The notes beneath the pieces are model-generated. The model had not been told where the DNA came from, did not search any database, and saw only the letters and a program-made list of their open reading frames with translations. From NCBI RefSeq assembly GCF_051900415.1, contig NZ_JBHZGL010000001.1, positions 1 to 64,000 of the forward strand: a DNA stretch of 64,000 nt. The letters run 5' to 3'. The position numbers were made by a program, and so were the translations under genes. Shown here in pieces: positions 9,054 through 18,911 of the stretch. Origin of the DNA: Frateuria_A sp051900415 (GTDB lineage Bacteria > Pseudomonadota > Gammaproteobacteria > Xanthomonadales > Rhodanobacteraceae). Positions within the stretch are counted from its first letter, which is position 1. Each line of letters begins with the position of its first letter.

Positions 9054-9245
9054 TCATTCCCCGCCCTGGCGCAGGTCGCCCTCGGGGTTGCTCTGGCAGA
9101 CCGCGTGGCCGCATCCGCATGGACCCGTTTCGGCGCGGCCCGAGGTGGCCGCCTCACGGCAATGGTCGCTGCAGTACTGACCGCCGCCGGGCTTGGTGGT
9201 GCATTGACAGGGAGCGTGGCCGCAGCGGTAACCCTCGTCGGACAT
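9054..9245 (-). CDS. bacterial metallothionein
   Basis: A 63-residue Cys/His-rich protein that would bind Zn, Cd or Cu in the cytoplasm. Cysteines and histidines occur in the pattern CGHAPCQC, then YCSDHC, then CGCGHAVC, which fits the SmtA/PmtA-type bacterial metallothionein family (usually 55-80 residues). Ten residues (eight or nine Cys plus His) are available as ligands. I chose ATG 9245 because it places the first Cys close to the N-terminus as in relatives. It overlaps nothing and faces the cupin. No metal-responsive operator is recognisable upstream. Confidence 0.8.
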   Translation of the reverse strand: MSDEGYRCGHAPCQCTTKPGGGQYCSDHCREAATSGRAETGPCGCGHAVCQSNPEGDLRQGGE

Positions 9246-9294
9246 GAGGTTTGACTCCAAATGGCAGGCATCGCGATGCCGTGGAAACGAACGC

Positions 9295-9391
9295 GGCGCA
9301 TCGCGCTTCCTTGCCCTGGCTCAGCCATGGGCCACCGCAAGGGGGGGTGCGGGGAGCCGGGTGCCACCCGGCAAGGGAAGCGCGATGCGCC
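9295..9391. repeat. long intergenic hairpin
   Basis: Outer arms GGCGCATCGCGCTTCCTTGC and its complement (one base inserted in the right arm), about 55 bp apart, with an inner GCCGGGT/ACCCGGC hairpin. It fills most of the 207 bp gap between metallothionein and the YceI gene. Confidence 0.6.
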
Positions 9392-9452
9392 AACGCAGCC
9401 GAGGTTGCCCAGCCGCGCGTGAAGGCGCCGGCGAGGAATCGCGCAGCGTTCG

Positions 9453-10040
9453 TCACTTGTCGCGCAGGGCCTCGACCTGGATGCGCAGCGCAACCTGCAT
9501 GTCGAAGCCGTAGTCCTTGCCCGCGTCCAGCCCGAACGCGCTGCGGTCGAAACTGCCCACCGCGTCGGCGCCGCAGTATTCGCGCTTGAACACTGGATGC
9601 GGGATGCACTTGAAGTGGTCGATCCGCAGCTCCACCGGCCGGGTCACGCCATGCAGGGTCAGGTTGCCCTCGACCCGTGTCGGCGCGCCATCCACGAAGC
9701 CCGCAAGCGTTCCCTTGTAGACCGCGCGCGGCTGGTGGGCGACATCGAAGAAGTCTTTGCCGCGGGCCCATGCGTTGAGCGCGTCGTGGCCGAAATCGAT
9801 GCTGTCCAGCGCAATGCTCACCTCGAGGCTGCCATGGCCGGCAGCCTGATCCATCTCCACCCATCCCTGGCTGTGGTTGAACTTGCCGCGCCAGGTCGAG
9901 ATGCCCATGTGGTCGGCCTCGAAGCTCGGGTAGGTGTGGTCCGGATCGAGCGTGTAGTGCACCGGCGCCGCGGTGGCGACGCCGGCCAGCAGCAACGCGA
10001 CGGGTGCCAGCCGACGGGCAAAGCGGGAGGGGATGCGCAT
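9453..10040 (-). CDS. YceI-family periplasmic protein
   Basis: Exported lipocalin-like protein of 195 residues. It has a signal peptide (RRLAPVALLLAGVATA, cleavage before APVHYTLDPDHTY). The YceI domain follows with the signature DPDHTYPSFEADHMGISTWRG, a central GVDFGHDALN-like stretch and a C-terminal strand. YceI proteins bind amphiphilic molecules such as polyisoprenoids. The start at 10040 follows GGAAAG. It is divergent from the histidine kinase at 10235. The 194 bp between them show no other gene. Confidence 0.9.
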   Translation of the reverse strand: MRIPSRFARRLAPVALLLAGVATAAPVHYTLDPDHTYPSFEADHMGISTWRGKFNHSQGWVEMDQAAGHGSLEVSIALDSIDFGHDALNAWARGKDFFDVAHQPRAVYKGTLAGFVDGAPTRVEGNLTLHGVTRPVELRIDHFKCIPHPVFKREYCGADAVGSFDRSAFGLDAGKDYGFDMQVALRIQVEALRDK

Positions 10041-10234
10041 GATCTTTCCTTCGGTGGCTGGCGCCCTGGCGCCGATACGGAACGACGCGCGACGGTTCGG
10101 CGAATCGACATCCCTGGCCCATCCCCTTGCGTGCGGGTGGACCGGCGCGTCATCGCAACTACCTATCGCGTCAGTTTTTTGCAGGGAAACCTTGCTGCCA
10201 TGATGCCCGGGCGGTCGCCACCTTGGAGTTTTCC

Positions 10235-13114
10235 ATGGTACAGAGCACGCGGCACTCCTCCTCATGGCCGGTCGGCCAAGGCGAGATGGCCGAGTGCATC
10301 CGCCGGCACGACTGGGCTGCCACCGCGCTGGGACCGATCGCCGGCTGGCCACCGCATCTGCGCGCCGCGGTCGACATCTGCCTGGCCTCGCCGCTGCCGA
10401 TCGCGCTCCTCTGGGGCGAACAACGCCTGCAGCTCTACAACGATGCCTACCGCGCGATCGCGCAGCAGCGGCATCCGGCGATCCTGGGGCGCCCGGCACT
10501 GGAAAACTGGGCCGAGGCACGCGACATCATCGGCCCCATGCTGGACCGGGTGTTCACCCACGGTGAGCCGAGCGAGGCGGAAAACTGGCCCGTGCTGCTG
10601 AACGATACGTCCGGCACGCCGGTCGAGCGCTTCTTCAGTTTCACCTTCTCGGCCATCCGCGACCGCTACGGCCGGGTGGCCGGGGCGTTCCATACCGCCG
10701 TGGAAAGCACCTCGCGCCTGCGCGCCGAACATCGCCTGCGTGGGGTCATGGGCGAGGCTGGCCTGGGCGCGGGCTTTCATGCGCTGTTCCAGGCGGCGCC
10801 GGCGCCGTTGCTGCTGCTCGCGCCGCCGGACTTCCGGGTGGTCGCCGCCAACGATGCGCTGTTGCGCGCCAGCGGCGAGTCGAGCGAGAACCTGCTGGGC
10901 CGTCCGGGCTTCGACCTGCTCGCCTCCTGGACGAATCACGCCGAGGTCGAACAGCAACTGCGGGCATCGCTGGAACGGGTGCTCACGCAGCGCGTCGCAG
11001 ACACCCTGCCGATGGTGGTGCAGCGCCGTCGCTCGCGCCAGCGGGGGCCGCGCTACTGGTCCATCATCAATACACCCGTGCTTGACCCGCACGGCCAGGT
11101 CGCGCTGGTGCTCCATCGATGCGAGGACGTGACCGAACTGGTGCGTCTGCGCAGTGCCAGCGAAGCGCAGGCACAACTGGACCGCGACCAGCAGGCCCTG
11201 ATGGCGCGCCTGTACGACATCGGCAAGACCGGGCACGGGATAGCGCCGCCGCGGCCATTGCGGCTGTTCGCCGCGATGCTCGATTCCATCCCCGACTACA
11301 TCTACGCCTTCGATCGCGAGCACCGCTTCGCCTACGTCAACCGCGCAATGCACCACCTGTTCGGTCCGGCCGGCGACCCGATCGGCAAGACTTTCCAGGA
11401 GTTGGGCTATCCGCCCGCGCTCGCCGACCGACTGAACGGCCACCTGCGACACATCTTTGACACCGGCGACACCGTCGAGGATGAGCTTTTCTTCACCGGC
11501 CCGACCGGCCCGCGCGCGTACTACCAGTTTGTCTGGGGACCCGTGCGCGGCGACAGCGGCCGCATCGAGCAGGTGGTCGGCGTCTCGCGCGACACCAGCG
11601 AGCGCCGCCGCATGGAGGAGCGCCTGCGCCAGGGAGAGGCGCGTCAGTCGTTCCTGCTGCAGATGGGCGACCGCATCCGCGGGCTCAACGATGCCGCGCA
11701 GATCACCAGCGCCATCAGCGAGATGGTCGGCCACCACCTGCGCGTGGGTCGCTGCGGCTACGGCGAGGTCACCGAGTGCGGGCAATTCTTCATGGTCGAG
11801 CGTGACTGGACCGACGGCGAGATGCCCAGCCTCGCCGGACGCGTGCCGTTGGCTGCGTTCGGCACCGCAGTGGTGGAGCAGTACCGCACCGGCCAGACCG
11901 TCGTGCTGGACGACACGCTGGAAGACATCCGCACGCGCGGCAGCGAACAGGTCTATGCCGATGCGGGCCGCGTACGCGCCGGCGTCGGCGTGCCGTTGTT
12001 CAAGGGCGGCCGCTTCGTCGCGGCGTTCTACGTCCACCAGGCGCGCCCGCGGCACTGGCGCGACGAGGAGGTTGCGCTGCTGGGCGAGGTCGCCGAACGC
12101 ATCTGGGCCGCGGTTGCCCGTGCGCGCGCCGAGCGCGCGCTGCGCGAGAGCGAGCGCCGCTACCGCACCCTGTTCGACGCACTCGACGAGGGCTTCTGCC
12201 TGCTCGAAAAAGTCGATACCGCGCCGGACCAGCCGTCCGATTACCGCTACCTTGGCACCAACCCCGCCTTTGTCACGCATACCGGCATCGGCGGCGTGAT
12301 CGGCAGGACCATGCGCGATGTGTTCCCCGACGCCTCGGCGTTCTGGTACGACACCTTCGACAGCGTGATCGGCAGCGGCGAAGCCTTCCGCTTCGAACAC
12401 GGCATGGTGAACCGCGGGCGGGTGTTCGACGTGTACGCCTGCCGGCTCGACGACAGCACGCACAAGCGCGTGGCCGTGCTCTTCCACGACATCACCGAGC
12501 GCAAGCGCCACGAACAGCACCAGCGGATGCTGCTCAACGAGCTCAACCACCGTGTCAAAAACACGCTGGTGACGGTGCAGTCGATGGCGATGCAGAGCTT
12601 CCGCGCAGGCGTCGACCCGGAGCTGGCGCGCATACAGTTCGAGGGCCGGCTGATGGCGCTGTCGCGTGCGCACGACATCCTCACCCGCGAGAGCTGGGGC
12701 CGTGCGCCGCTGGCCGAGATCGTGCGCGAGGCGATCGCTCCGTACCGCGACCAGCACCACGACCGCCTGCGGGCGGACGGGCCGCCCGTGTGGCTGCCGC
12801 CGCGCCATGCGCTGGCCTTTGCCATGGTGCTGCACGAGCTGGGCACCAACGCGGTCAAGTACGGCGCGCTGTCCAACCACGACGGCCGGATCGACATCCA
12901 GTGGCAGGCCAACGGCAGCCTGCGCCTGACCTGGACCGAATCGGGCGGGCCGCCGGTCGAACTGCCGAGCGGGCGCGGCTTCGGCTCGCGACTGATCGAG
13001 CGCGGCCTGCGCCATGAGATCGGCGGCCGCGTCAGCCTGGACTTCGCGCCTGCGGGCGTGGTCTGCACCATCGAGGTGCCGCTGGACGGGCTGGAACCGC
13101 TGGATCGCTTCTGA
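10235..13114 (+). CDS. PAS/GAF sensor histidine kinase, HWE type
   Basis: Soluble sensor kinase of 959 residues. Order seen: an N-terminal PAS-like module (about 15-150, starting GEMAECIRRHDWAATALGP), PAS (about 167-310), PAS (about 345-460), GAF (about 467-630), PAS (about 638-765), then an HWE/HisKA_2 kinase. The phospho-acceptor motif is LLNELNHRVKNTL near residue 770. The catalytic part has HELGTNAVKYGAL near 867 and WTESGG near 900, the hallmarks of HWE kinases. No membrane segment, so it senses cytoplasmic light, redox or ligand signals. No response regulator is adjacent. Its front end is paralogous to the kinase at 18912-21566. Confidence 0.9.
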   Translation: MVQSTRHSSSWPVGQGEMAECIRRHDWAATALGPIAGWPPHLRAAVDICLASPLPIALLWGEQRLQLYNDAYRAIAQQRHPAILGRPALENWAEARDIIGPMLDRVFTHGEPSEAENWPVLLNDTSGTPVERFFSFTFSAIRDRYGRVAGAFHTAVESTSRLRAEHRLRGVMGEAGLGAGFHALFQAAPAPLLLLAPPDFRVVAANDALLRASGESSENLLGRPGFDLLASWTNHAEVEQQLRASLERVLTQRVADTLPMVVQRRRSRQRGPRYWSIINTPVLDPHGQVALVLHRCEDVTELVRLRSASEAQAQLDRDQQALMARLYDIGKTGHGIAPPRPLRLFAAMLDSIPDYIYAFDREHRFAYVNRAMHHLFGPAGDPIGKTFQELGYPPALADRLNGHLRHIFDTGDTVEDELFFTGPTGPRAYYQFVWGPVRGDSGRIEQVVGVSRDTSERRRMEERLRQGEARQSFLLQMGDRIRGLNDAAQITSAISEMVGHHLRVGRCGYGEVTECGQFFMVERDWTDGEMPSLAGRVPLAAFGTAVVEQYRTGQTVVLDDTLEDIRTRGSEQVYADAGRVRAGVGVPLFKGGRFVAAFYVHQARPRHWRDEEVALLGEVAERIWAAVARARAERALRESERRYRTLFDALDEGFCLLEKVDTAPDQPSDYRYLGTNPAFVTHTGIGGVIGRTMRDVFPDASAFWYDTFDSVIGSGEAFRFEHGMVNRGRVFDVYACRLDDSTHKRVAVLFHDITERKRHEQHQRMLLNELNHRVKNTLVTVQSMAMQSFRAGVDPELARIQFEGRLMALSRAHDILTRESWGRAPLAEIVREAIAPYRDQHHDRLRADGPPVWLPPRHALAFAMVLHELGTNAVKYGALSNHDGRIDIQWQANGSLRLTWTESGGPPVELPSGRGFGSRLIERGLRHEIGGRVSLDFAPAGVVCTIEVPLDGLEPLDRF

Positions 13115-13193
13115 TCCTTTCCAAAGCCGGGCCTGCTGTGCGCGTGTGCACAGTTCGGTTATCGTGCGCGGGCAGCCCTTATGCAGGGGGAGC

Positions 13194-15407
13194 ATGGTGG
13201 TTGACGCAGGCCCGATCACGTTCGGCTACTACACCGCAGCGCTGGTGACGACCGCCGGCATTGCCCTGGCTTCGGGCACGCAGTTTGCCGTCATCGGGCT
13301 GTGGCGCCGGCGCGAGGCGATGTATCTCTCCTACGCGTCGCTGTGCCTTTGCATCGCCACGCTGGCCTTCGCCAATGCCCTGCTGCACTCGGCAAGCAGC
13401 CTGTCCATGGCCACCGGCGCCCTGCGCACCATGATCGGTGCGGCGGCAATTTCCTTCCTGCCGTTCGTGATCTTCATCCGCGCCTACACCGGCGGCCCGC
13501 CGCAACCCTGGTTGCAACTGGCGGTGGGTGTGACGGCCTGCTTTTTCGTCTGGCTCAACTTCCTGCTGCCCGGCACCGTGTTCTTCGTCGATCTGGCGCC
13601 GGGCACCGGCATCGCCCTGCCCTGGGGCGAGCGGCTGTACGACGTCGCCGGCACGGCCTCGCTTTGGGGTCTGCTGTTCCATGCGCTGACCTACATCGCC
13701 TTCCTGTGGGCCATGGCGCGCGCGGTGAAGCAGATCCGCGAGGGCGAGGGGTTGCGCGGTGCGCTGCTGGCGATCTGCCTGTTGGCACAGTTCGCCGCGC
13801 TGCTTTGGGGCGACATCGTGGTGGACGCGCTCAAGCACCACTACCCCTACCTGGATGCCTTCTCGTTCCTGCCGTTCGTGTTGCTGATGGGCCTGTCGCT
13901 GGCCGCGCAACTGCGCCAGCGCACGGTGCAGCTGGAGCTGACCACGCGTCGGCTGGAGGCCGAAGCCAACACGCGGCGCGAGGCCGAGTTCACCCTGCGC
14001 CACGTCGCCTACCACGACAGTCTTACCGGCCTGCCCAACCGCCTGCGCGCGCTGGACCACCTGGCCGAGCTGCACGCCGATGTGCTGGCCCGCGGACAGC
14101 ACGGCGCCGTGCTGCTGATCGACCTGGACAACTTCAAGACCATCAACGACGCGCTCGGGCATCCGATCGGCGATCGCATGCTGGAGGCCATCGCCGACCG
14201 TCTGCTCGCCGCCGTACCGGCCGACGCGATGCTCGCACGGCTGGGCGGTGACGAGTTCGTGCTCGTGCTCGGTCCGCTGACCGGGTCCGCCGAGGCGGCG
14301 CGGGCGCAGGCCCAGCAGGCGGCCGAACGGATGGTCGCGCGACTGGCCGAGCCGGTGACCGTGGACAACCGCATCCTGGCGGTCGGCGCCAGCGTGGGCG
14401 TGGCCTCGTTCCCCGCCGGCGAAGAAGGCGTGGCCGATCTCCTGCGTCGCGCCGACATCGCGCTCTATCGTGCCAAGGCTGCAGGCCGCAACACCGTGCG
14501 CCTGTTCCTGGGGCCGATGCAGCAGGAGGCGGACACCCGGCTGGCACTGGAACGCGGCCTGCGTACCGCGCTGGAACAGGAGCGCATGCCCACGCAGTTC
14601 GCGCTGCATTTCCAGCCGCAGGTCAACCGTCGCGGCGAGCTGCTCGGCGCCGAGGCGCTGCTGCGCTGGCAGCACCCGCAACTGGGCGAGCTGTCGCCGG
14701 CGGTGTTCATCCCGCTGGCCGAGGAAACCGGCCTGATCCACGCGCTCGGCGCCTGGGTGATCGGCCAGGCCTGCGCGCACATCCGTGCGTGGGACCGCGA
14801 CGGCGTGGCCTTCGGCGGTCGCCTGGCAGTGAACGTGAGTGCCTGGCAGCTCAACCATCCGCGCTTTGCCGAACAACTGGAAGCACAGGTACACGCCGCC
14901 GGCATCGAACCCTCGCGGCTCGCGCTGGAGCTGACCGAGAGCGCGCTGCTGCAGGACTTCGACAGCGCGCTGGAAACGCTCAACCAGCTCTCCGCGGCCG
15001 GCTTCCGGCTGGCGCTGGACGACTTCGGCACCGGCTATTCCTCGCTGAGTTACCTGCAGCGCCTGCCGCTGGACGTGCTCAAGGTCGACCGCGCCTTCGT
15101 CCGGGAATTGAGCCCCAACACGGCCAACCCGCTGGCGGGCTTCATCGTCGACGTGGCCCATCGGCTGGGTATGGCCACCGTGGCCGAAGGGGTGGAAACC
15201 GTGCCGCAGCGACTCGCGCTGGAACGGCTCGGCTGCGACGGCCTGCAGGGGTACCTGATCTGCCGCCCGCTGGACGAGCCCGGCTTTCGCCGTTGGCTGG
15301 CCGAACACCAGCAGGCGCGCGCCCTGCCGCAGGCGCAGCGCAACGCACCCGAGGCCCCGGAAGCGCGCGACCAGCCATCGCGCGACAGGAATTCATCGGG
15401 AGATTAG
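13194..15407 (+). CDS. membrane GGDEF-EAL protein
   Basis: Predicted inner-membrane c-di-GMP enzyme of 737 residues. About seven hydrophobic helices (residues 10-240) form a sensor domain, followed by a short coiled-coil linker rich in Arg/Glu. The GGDEF domain has an intact RLGGDEF motif (about residues 349-355) but no RxxD inhibitory site nine residues before it. The EAL domain has intact EALLRW (Glu about 487) and DDFGTGYSSL...LKVDR. Both activities are therefore possible; the net direction cannot be read. It starts 80 bp after the HWE kinase on the same strand. Confidence 0.9.
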   Translation: MVVDAGPITFGYYTAALVTTAGIALASGTQFAVIGLWRRREAMYLSYASLCLCIATLAFANALLHSASSLSMATGALRTMIGAAAISFLPFVIFIRAYTGGPPQPWLQLAVGVTACFFVWLNFLLPGTVFFVDLAPGTGIALPWGERLYDVAGTASLWGLLFHALTYIAFLWAMARAVKQIREGEGLRGALLAICLLAQFAALLWGDIVVDALKHHYPYLDAFSFLPFVLLMGLSLAAQLRQRTVQLELTTRRLEAEANTRREAEFTLRHVAYHDSLTGLPNRLRALDHLAELHADVLARGQHGAVLLIDLDNFKTINDALGHPIGDRMLEAIADRLLAAVPADAMLARLGGDEFVLVLGPLTGSAEAARAQAQQAAERMVARLAEPVTVDNRILAVGASVGVASFPAGEEGVADLLRRADIALYRAKAAGRNTVRLFLGPMQQEADTRLALERGLRTALEQERMPTQFALHFQPQVNRRGELLGAEALLRWQHPQLGELSPAVFIPLAEETGLIHALGAWVIGQACAHIRAWDRDGVAFGGRLAVNVSAWQLNHPRFAEQLEAQVHAAGIEPSRLALELTESALLQDFDSALETLNQLSAAGFRLALDDFGTGYSSLSYLQRLPLDVLKVDRAFVRELSPNTANPLAGFIVDVAHRLGMATVAEGVETVPQRLALERLGCDGLQGYLICRPLDEPGFRRWLAEHQQARALPQAQRNAPEAPEARDQPSRDRNSSGD

Positions 15408-15439
15408 CCGCGTGCGGCAGGGCGCCCGCCCCGCTCCGC

Positions 15440-16750
15440 CTACGCCGGCTCCGGATCGGCATCGCCCTGCGGTGCCGCGCGCTCGGCCACTTTGCTCGCG
15501 TACATGGCCCGGTCGGCAGCGGCATACAGGCGCGTTTCGTCCTGGCCATCGTCCGGATACAGCGCCAGGCCGATGCTGGCGGCGATGGACAGCTGCAGGC
15601 CCTGGAACTCGGTGCTTGCATCGAAGGCGCGCGCCAGGCGCTCGGCACGTGCCAGCGCACCGGCCCGATCGGCCACTTCGGGCAGGATCGCGGCAAACTC
15701 GTCGCCGCCCAGCCGCGCCAGCGTATCGCCCGCGCGAACGCCCTGCTGGAGCCGTTGCGCCACGAAGTGCAACAAGGCGTCGCCGGCTGCGTGGCCCAGC
15801 GTGTCGTTGATGCGCTTGAAGTCGTTGAGGTCGATGACCAGCATCGCCATGCGCCCGCCGCTCTCGCGCGCGCGCCGGAGCGCCTGCTCCAGCCGGTTGG
15901 CGAACACGCGCCGGTTCGGCAGGCCAGTCAGCGCGTCGTGCTGGGAGGCATGTTCGGCGTGGCCGATCTGCTCTTCCAGCAGGGTGAAAATCATGCCCGT
16001 GGCGACCAGGAACTTGGGCAGGTTCCATGCCTCGTCCTGGATGCCCCAGCCGGCCAGCCACGGATCGAGCACGGACGCCACCGGGAACACCGCCGCCCAC
16101 GCGACGAAGCTCACGGTGGTGAACGCCACGCCTACCGACGGCCCCGTCGCGCCGCGGTAGAAGCAGAACGCCACCGCTAGGTAGTGCCAGAACAGCATCC
16201 AGTTGAGCGCCTGGTCGATCGCGCCCTGCCAGACGTACATGGCCTGCACCGCATAGATGCCGACCACCACCGGTACGCACCAGGACGGCTTGCGCCGGTC
16301 GCGGCGAAACACCCAGGCGGTCGAGGCCAGGCCCAGCGCGGTGCACAGCAGATACGCAAAGCGCGCCTCGGCCCCGTAGGCGGCCAGCACGAAGAACGCC
16401 ACATCAGGGATCGCCGCCGCCAGCGTGATGGCCAGATCCCGCCACCAGGCCAGGCGCGTGTCGGAGCCAGCCCAGATGAAGGCCACGCTGGTCAGCAGCA
16501 GCATTGACAGCGACACCGCCAGCGCGGCGTCGGCCGCCGGACCGGCTACCAGGTTGCGCTCGACGAACTGCGCCACGATGTGCACCAGGATCATCGCCCA
16601 CCCGACCAGCCAGTAACGCGGGCGCATCTGGCCGGTTTTCCTGAGCAGCGCGGCGAACACCAGCACCAGGCCGCCGATGGCAAGGAAATCGGGAACGACG
16701 GACAGGTTCAAGCGCGTGTCTCCGCACCGTAGGCCGGCGCGATCAGCCAA
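15440..16750 (-). CDS. membrane diguanylate cyclase
   Basis: Predicted enzyme making c-di-GMP from GTP, 436 residues. About seven hydrophobic helices occupy residues 18-220. After a helical linker comes a GGDEF domain with RLGGDEF near residue 346. The inhibitory RxxD site is present as RAGD nine residues upstream, so product feedback is likely. The start is a TTG at 16750, preceded closely by AGGAG; no ATG or GTG gives a better N-terminus. It converges on the GGDEF-EAL gene (33 bp apart) and is divergent from the TPR cyclase. Confidence 0.87.
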   Translation of the reverse strand: MADRAGLRCGDTRLNLSVVPDFLAIGGLVLVFAALLRKTGQMRPRYWLVGWAMILVHIVAQFVERNLVAGPAADAALAVSLSMLLLTSVAFIWAGSDTRLAWWRDLAITLAAAIPDVAFFVLAAYGAEARFAYLLCTALGLASTAWVFRRDRRKPSWCVPVVVGIYAVQAMYVWQGAIDQALNWMLFWHYLAVAFCFYRGATGPSVGVAFTTVSFVAWAAVFPVASVLDPWLAGWGIQDEAWNLPKFLVATGMIFTLLEEQIGHAEHASQHDALTGLPNRRVFANRLEQALRRARESGGRMAMLVIDLNDFKRINDTLGHAAGDALLHFVAQRLQQGVRAGDTLARLGGDEFAAILPEVADRAGALARAERLARAFDASTEFQGLQLSIAASIGLALYPDDGQDETRLYAAADRAMYASKVAERAAPQGDADPEPA

Positions 16751-16866
16751 AAGACTCCTGATCGTTTATCGGCCATGTGCGCGCAAGCTTGAATCGGCCC
16801 GCCACAAGGCGCAACCGCTCGCGCGCACGTACTCAAGTGCCTGCCTCGCCCGGCCGATAAGGAGAC

Positions 16867-18897
16867 ATGAAAACCTTCCTCCTGACCGGGTTGTTCCTGT
16901 TGCTGCCGGCCCTCGCCATCGCCGGCGAGCGCGTGGACGACGTGCTGCGCGACCAGCGCCTGCACGGGTACCGCTCGGTGGACTCGGCCGTCGGGCGGCT
17001 GGGCAAGGCGGTCGACGTGCCGGGGCCGGATGCGCCGCTGACTCAGCGCTGGCGCTACCAGAGCGCGCTGCTCGACCTGGCCATGGCCGGCGACAGGGTT
17101 GCTCCGATAGAAGCGGCCATCAAGTCCCTGGAGGCCATGGCGACCAACGACGCCTGCACGCGCTGCCGCTTCGACGCGCTGCTGGCCCGGGCCAACCTGA
17201 CCGTGCGCACCACCACGCCCGCTGCGGGACAGGTCTATCTGAAGCAGGCCGCCGCGCTGCTGCCGCAACTGCACGACGATGCCTCCGCACCCGGGGCGCT
17301 GCTGTCCGCGCAGGCATGGAATGCCGGGGTGGACGGCCGCTTCAACGTGGCCATCGAAAAGCGCCTGAAGGCCTACGCATTGGCGGCCGCGCGCCATGAC
17401 GAGGCCGAGCAGATCCGCCAGCTCGCGGGCATGACCCCGCTGAACGCCAACCTGGGCGACGTGCGCCGCGCCGTGGAGGTGGGCGAGGAGGCCTACGCCC
17501 GCGCCAATGCCGTGAACTACCACGCCATCATGGGCACCATTGCGCTGGACCTGGGCCACGCCTATTCGCTGCTGGACGACCGGCCGCACCAGCGGGTCGC
17601 ACTGGAGCGCGCACTGGCCCTCTCCGAGCACGACCCCGGCCAGTTGGACACCCATATCCTGGCGCTCAACAACCTTTCCGACTACTACCTCAGCCAGCCC
17701 GGCCAGAACCAACGCGTACTCGACTATGCGCGCCGCGCCGATGCGCTGGCCCGCGACGCCGGCAGCGAAATCAGCCGCGCGGCACCATTGGCCAACATCG
17801 GCATCGCGCTCAGCCGGCAAGGCAAGGTCGACGCGAGTGTGACGACCTTGCGCGAGGCCATCGACCTTTCCGAGCGGCACGCCAACACCGTCTACGTCAT
17901 CGGCATCACGCAGGAACTGGTCAAGGTGATGCAAAGTGCCGGCCGCTACCGCGAGGCGCTGGCGCAACTGCAAAAGGCCAACGCCCTGGAGGCCGACCTT
18001 ACCCGGCAGCAACGCGAGAAGGCGGTGCTCGACCTGCAGGAAAAGTACGCGGCCGAGCGCAAGAGCCAGCAGATCGCACAACTGTCGGCGCAGAATCAGA
18101 TCAAGCAGGCACAGCTGGCCGCGGAGAGCTGGCGCAACCGGCTGTGGATCGCCCTGGCGGCCATGCTCGCGCTGGGCTCGGTGCTGCTGATGCATTCGAT
18201 CCGGCGCACCCGCCAGGCCAACCGGCTGCTGGCCCGGCAGTCCTCGGTCGACCCACTTACCGGCGCGTTCAACCGTCGCCATGCGCAGGGCTTGCTCGAC
18301 CACCTGCAGCAACCGGCGCGCCGGCGCGCGACCGATACGGGACAGGAGGTGGGCACCGGCCTGCTGATGCTGGACCTGGATTTCTTCAAGCACATCAACG
18401 ACACCTGGGGCCACGCCGCCGGCGATGCCGTGCTGGTGGCGGTCGCGCAACGCCTGCGCGGCCTGCTGCGCCATGGCGATGCGATCGTGCGCTGGGGCGG
18501 CGAGGAGTTCGTGCTGATCCTGCACAACACACCGGCCAGCGCCCTGCCCGCGTTGGCGCGCCACGTACTGCATGCGATCGGCGACGCACCGGTGAGATTT
18601 GCCGATCAGCCCGTGCCGGTAACCGTTTCGATCGGCGCGGTGAACTTCCCGGCCCGTCCCGGCCAGGGGTGGGAGGCTGCGCTGGCGCTGGCGGACCTGG
18701 CGCTGTACCAAGCCAAGGCCGGCGGCCGCAACCAGGCCTTCTGCTTGACCCGCGTATCGGCGGACGCCGACTCCGCGCGGCTCGCCCGCGACCTGGCACG
18801 CGCGAGCGCGGCCGGCGACGTGGATCTGGAAGTGATAGCCGGCCCCGTCAGGGTGCTCCCCGCCATCGGCGAGGAGCGCGTGGCGCTGTCGGCCTGA
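16867..18897 (+). CDS. TPR-GGDEF diguanylate cyclase
   Basis: Exported-sensor diguanylate cyclase of 676 residues. It has a signal peptide (residues 1-19, ending AIAG), a long periplasmic alpha-helical repeat region that looks like TPRs (about 60-400), one membrane helix (about 425-446), then GGDEF. The catalytic motif is RWGGEEF near residue 544, with an RHGD inhibitory site upstream, so it should be active and feedback-inhibited. The start follows AAGGAGACATG. It probably senses a periplasmic protein or envelope state. It is tail-to-tail with the hybrid kinase (14 bp between stops). Confidence 0.9.
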   Translation: MKTFLLTGLFLLLPALAIAGERVDDVLRDQRLHGYRSVDSAVGRLGKAVDVPGPDAPLTQRWRYQSALLDLAMAGDRVAPIEAAIKSLEAMATNDACTRCRFDALLARANLTVRTTTPAAGQVYLKQAAALLPQLHDDASAPGALLSAQAWNAGVDGRFNVAIEKRLKAYALAAARHDEAEQIRQLAGMTPLNANLGDVRRAVEVGEEAYARANAVNYHAIMGTIALDLGHAYSLLDDRPHQRVALERALALSEHDPGQLDTHILALNNLSDYYLSQPGQNQRVLDYARRADALARDAGSEISRAAPLANIGIALSRQGKVDASVTTLREAIDLSERHANTVYVIGITQELVKVMQSAGRYREALAQLQKANALEADLTRQQREKAVLDLQEKYAAERKSQQIAQLSAQNQIKQAQLAAESWRNRLWIALAAMLALGSVLLMHSIRRTRQANRLLARQSSVDPLTGAFNRRHAQGLLDHLQQPARRRATDTGQEVGTGLLMLDLDFFKHINDTWGHAAGDAVLVAVAQRLRGLLRHGDAIVRWGGEEFVLILHNTPASALPALARHVLHAIGDAPVRFADQPVPVTVSIGAVNFPARPGQGWEAALALADLALYQAKAGGRNQAFCLTRVSADADSARLARDLARASAAGDVDLEVIAGPVRVLPAIGEERVALSA

Positions 18898-18911
18898 GGC
18901 CCGCGCGACGC

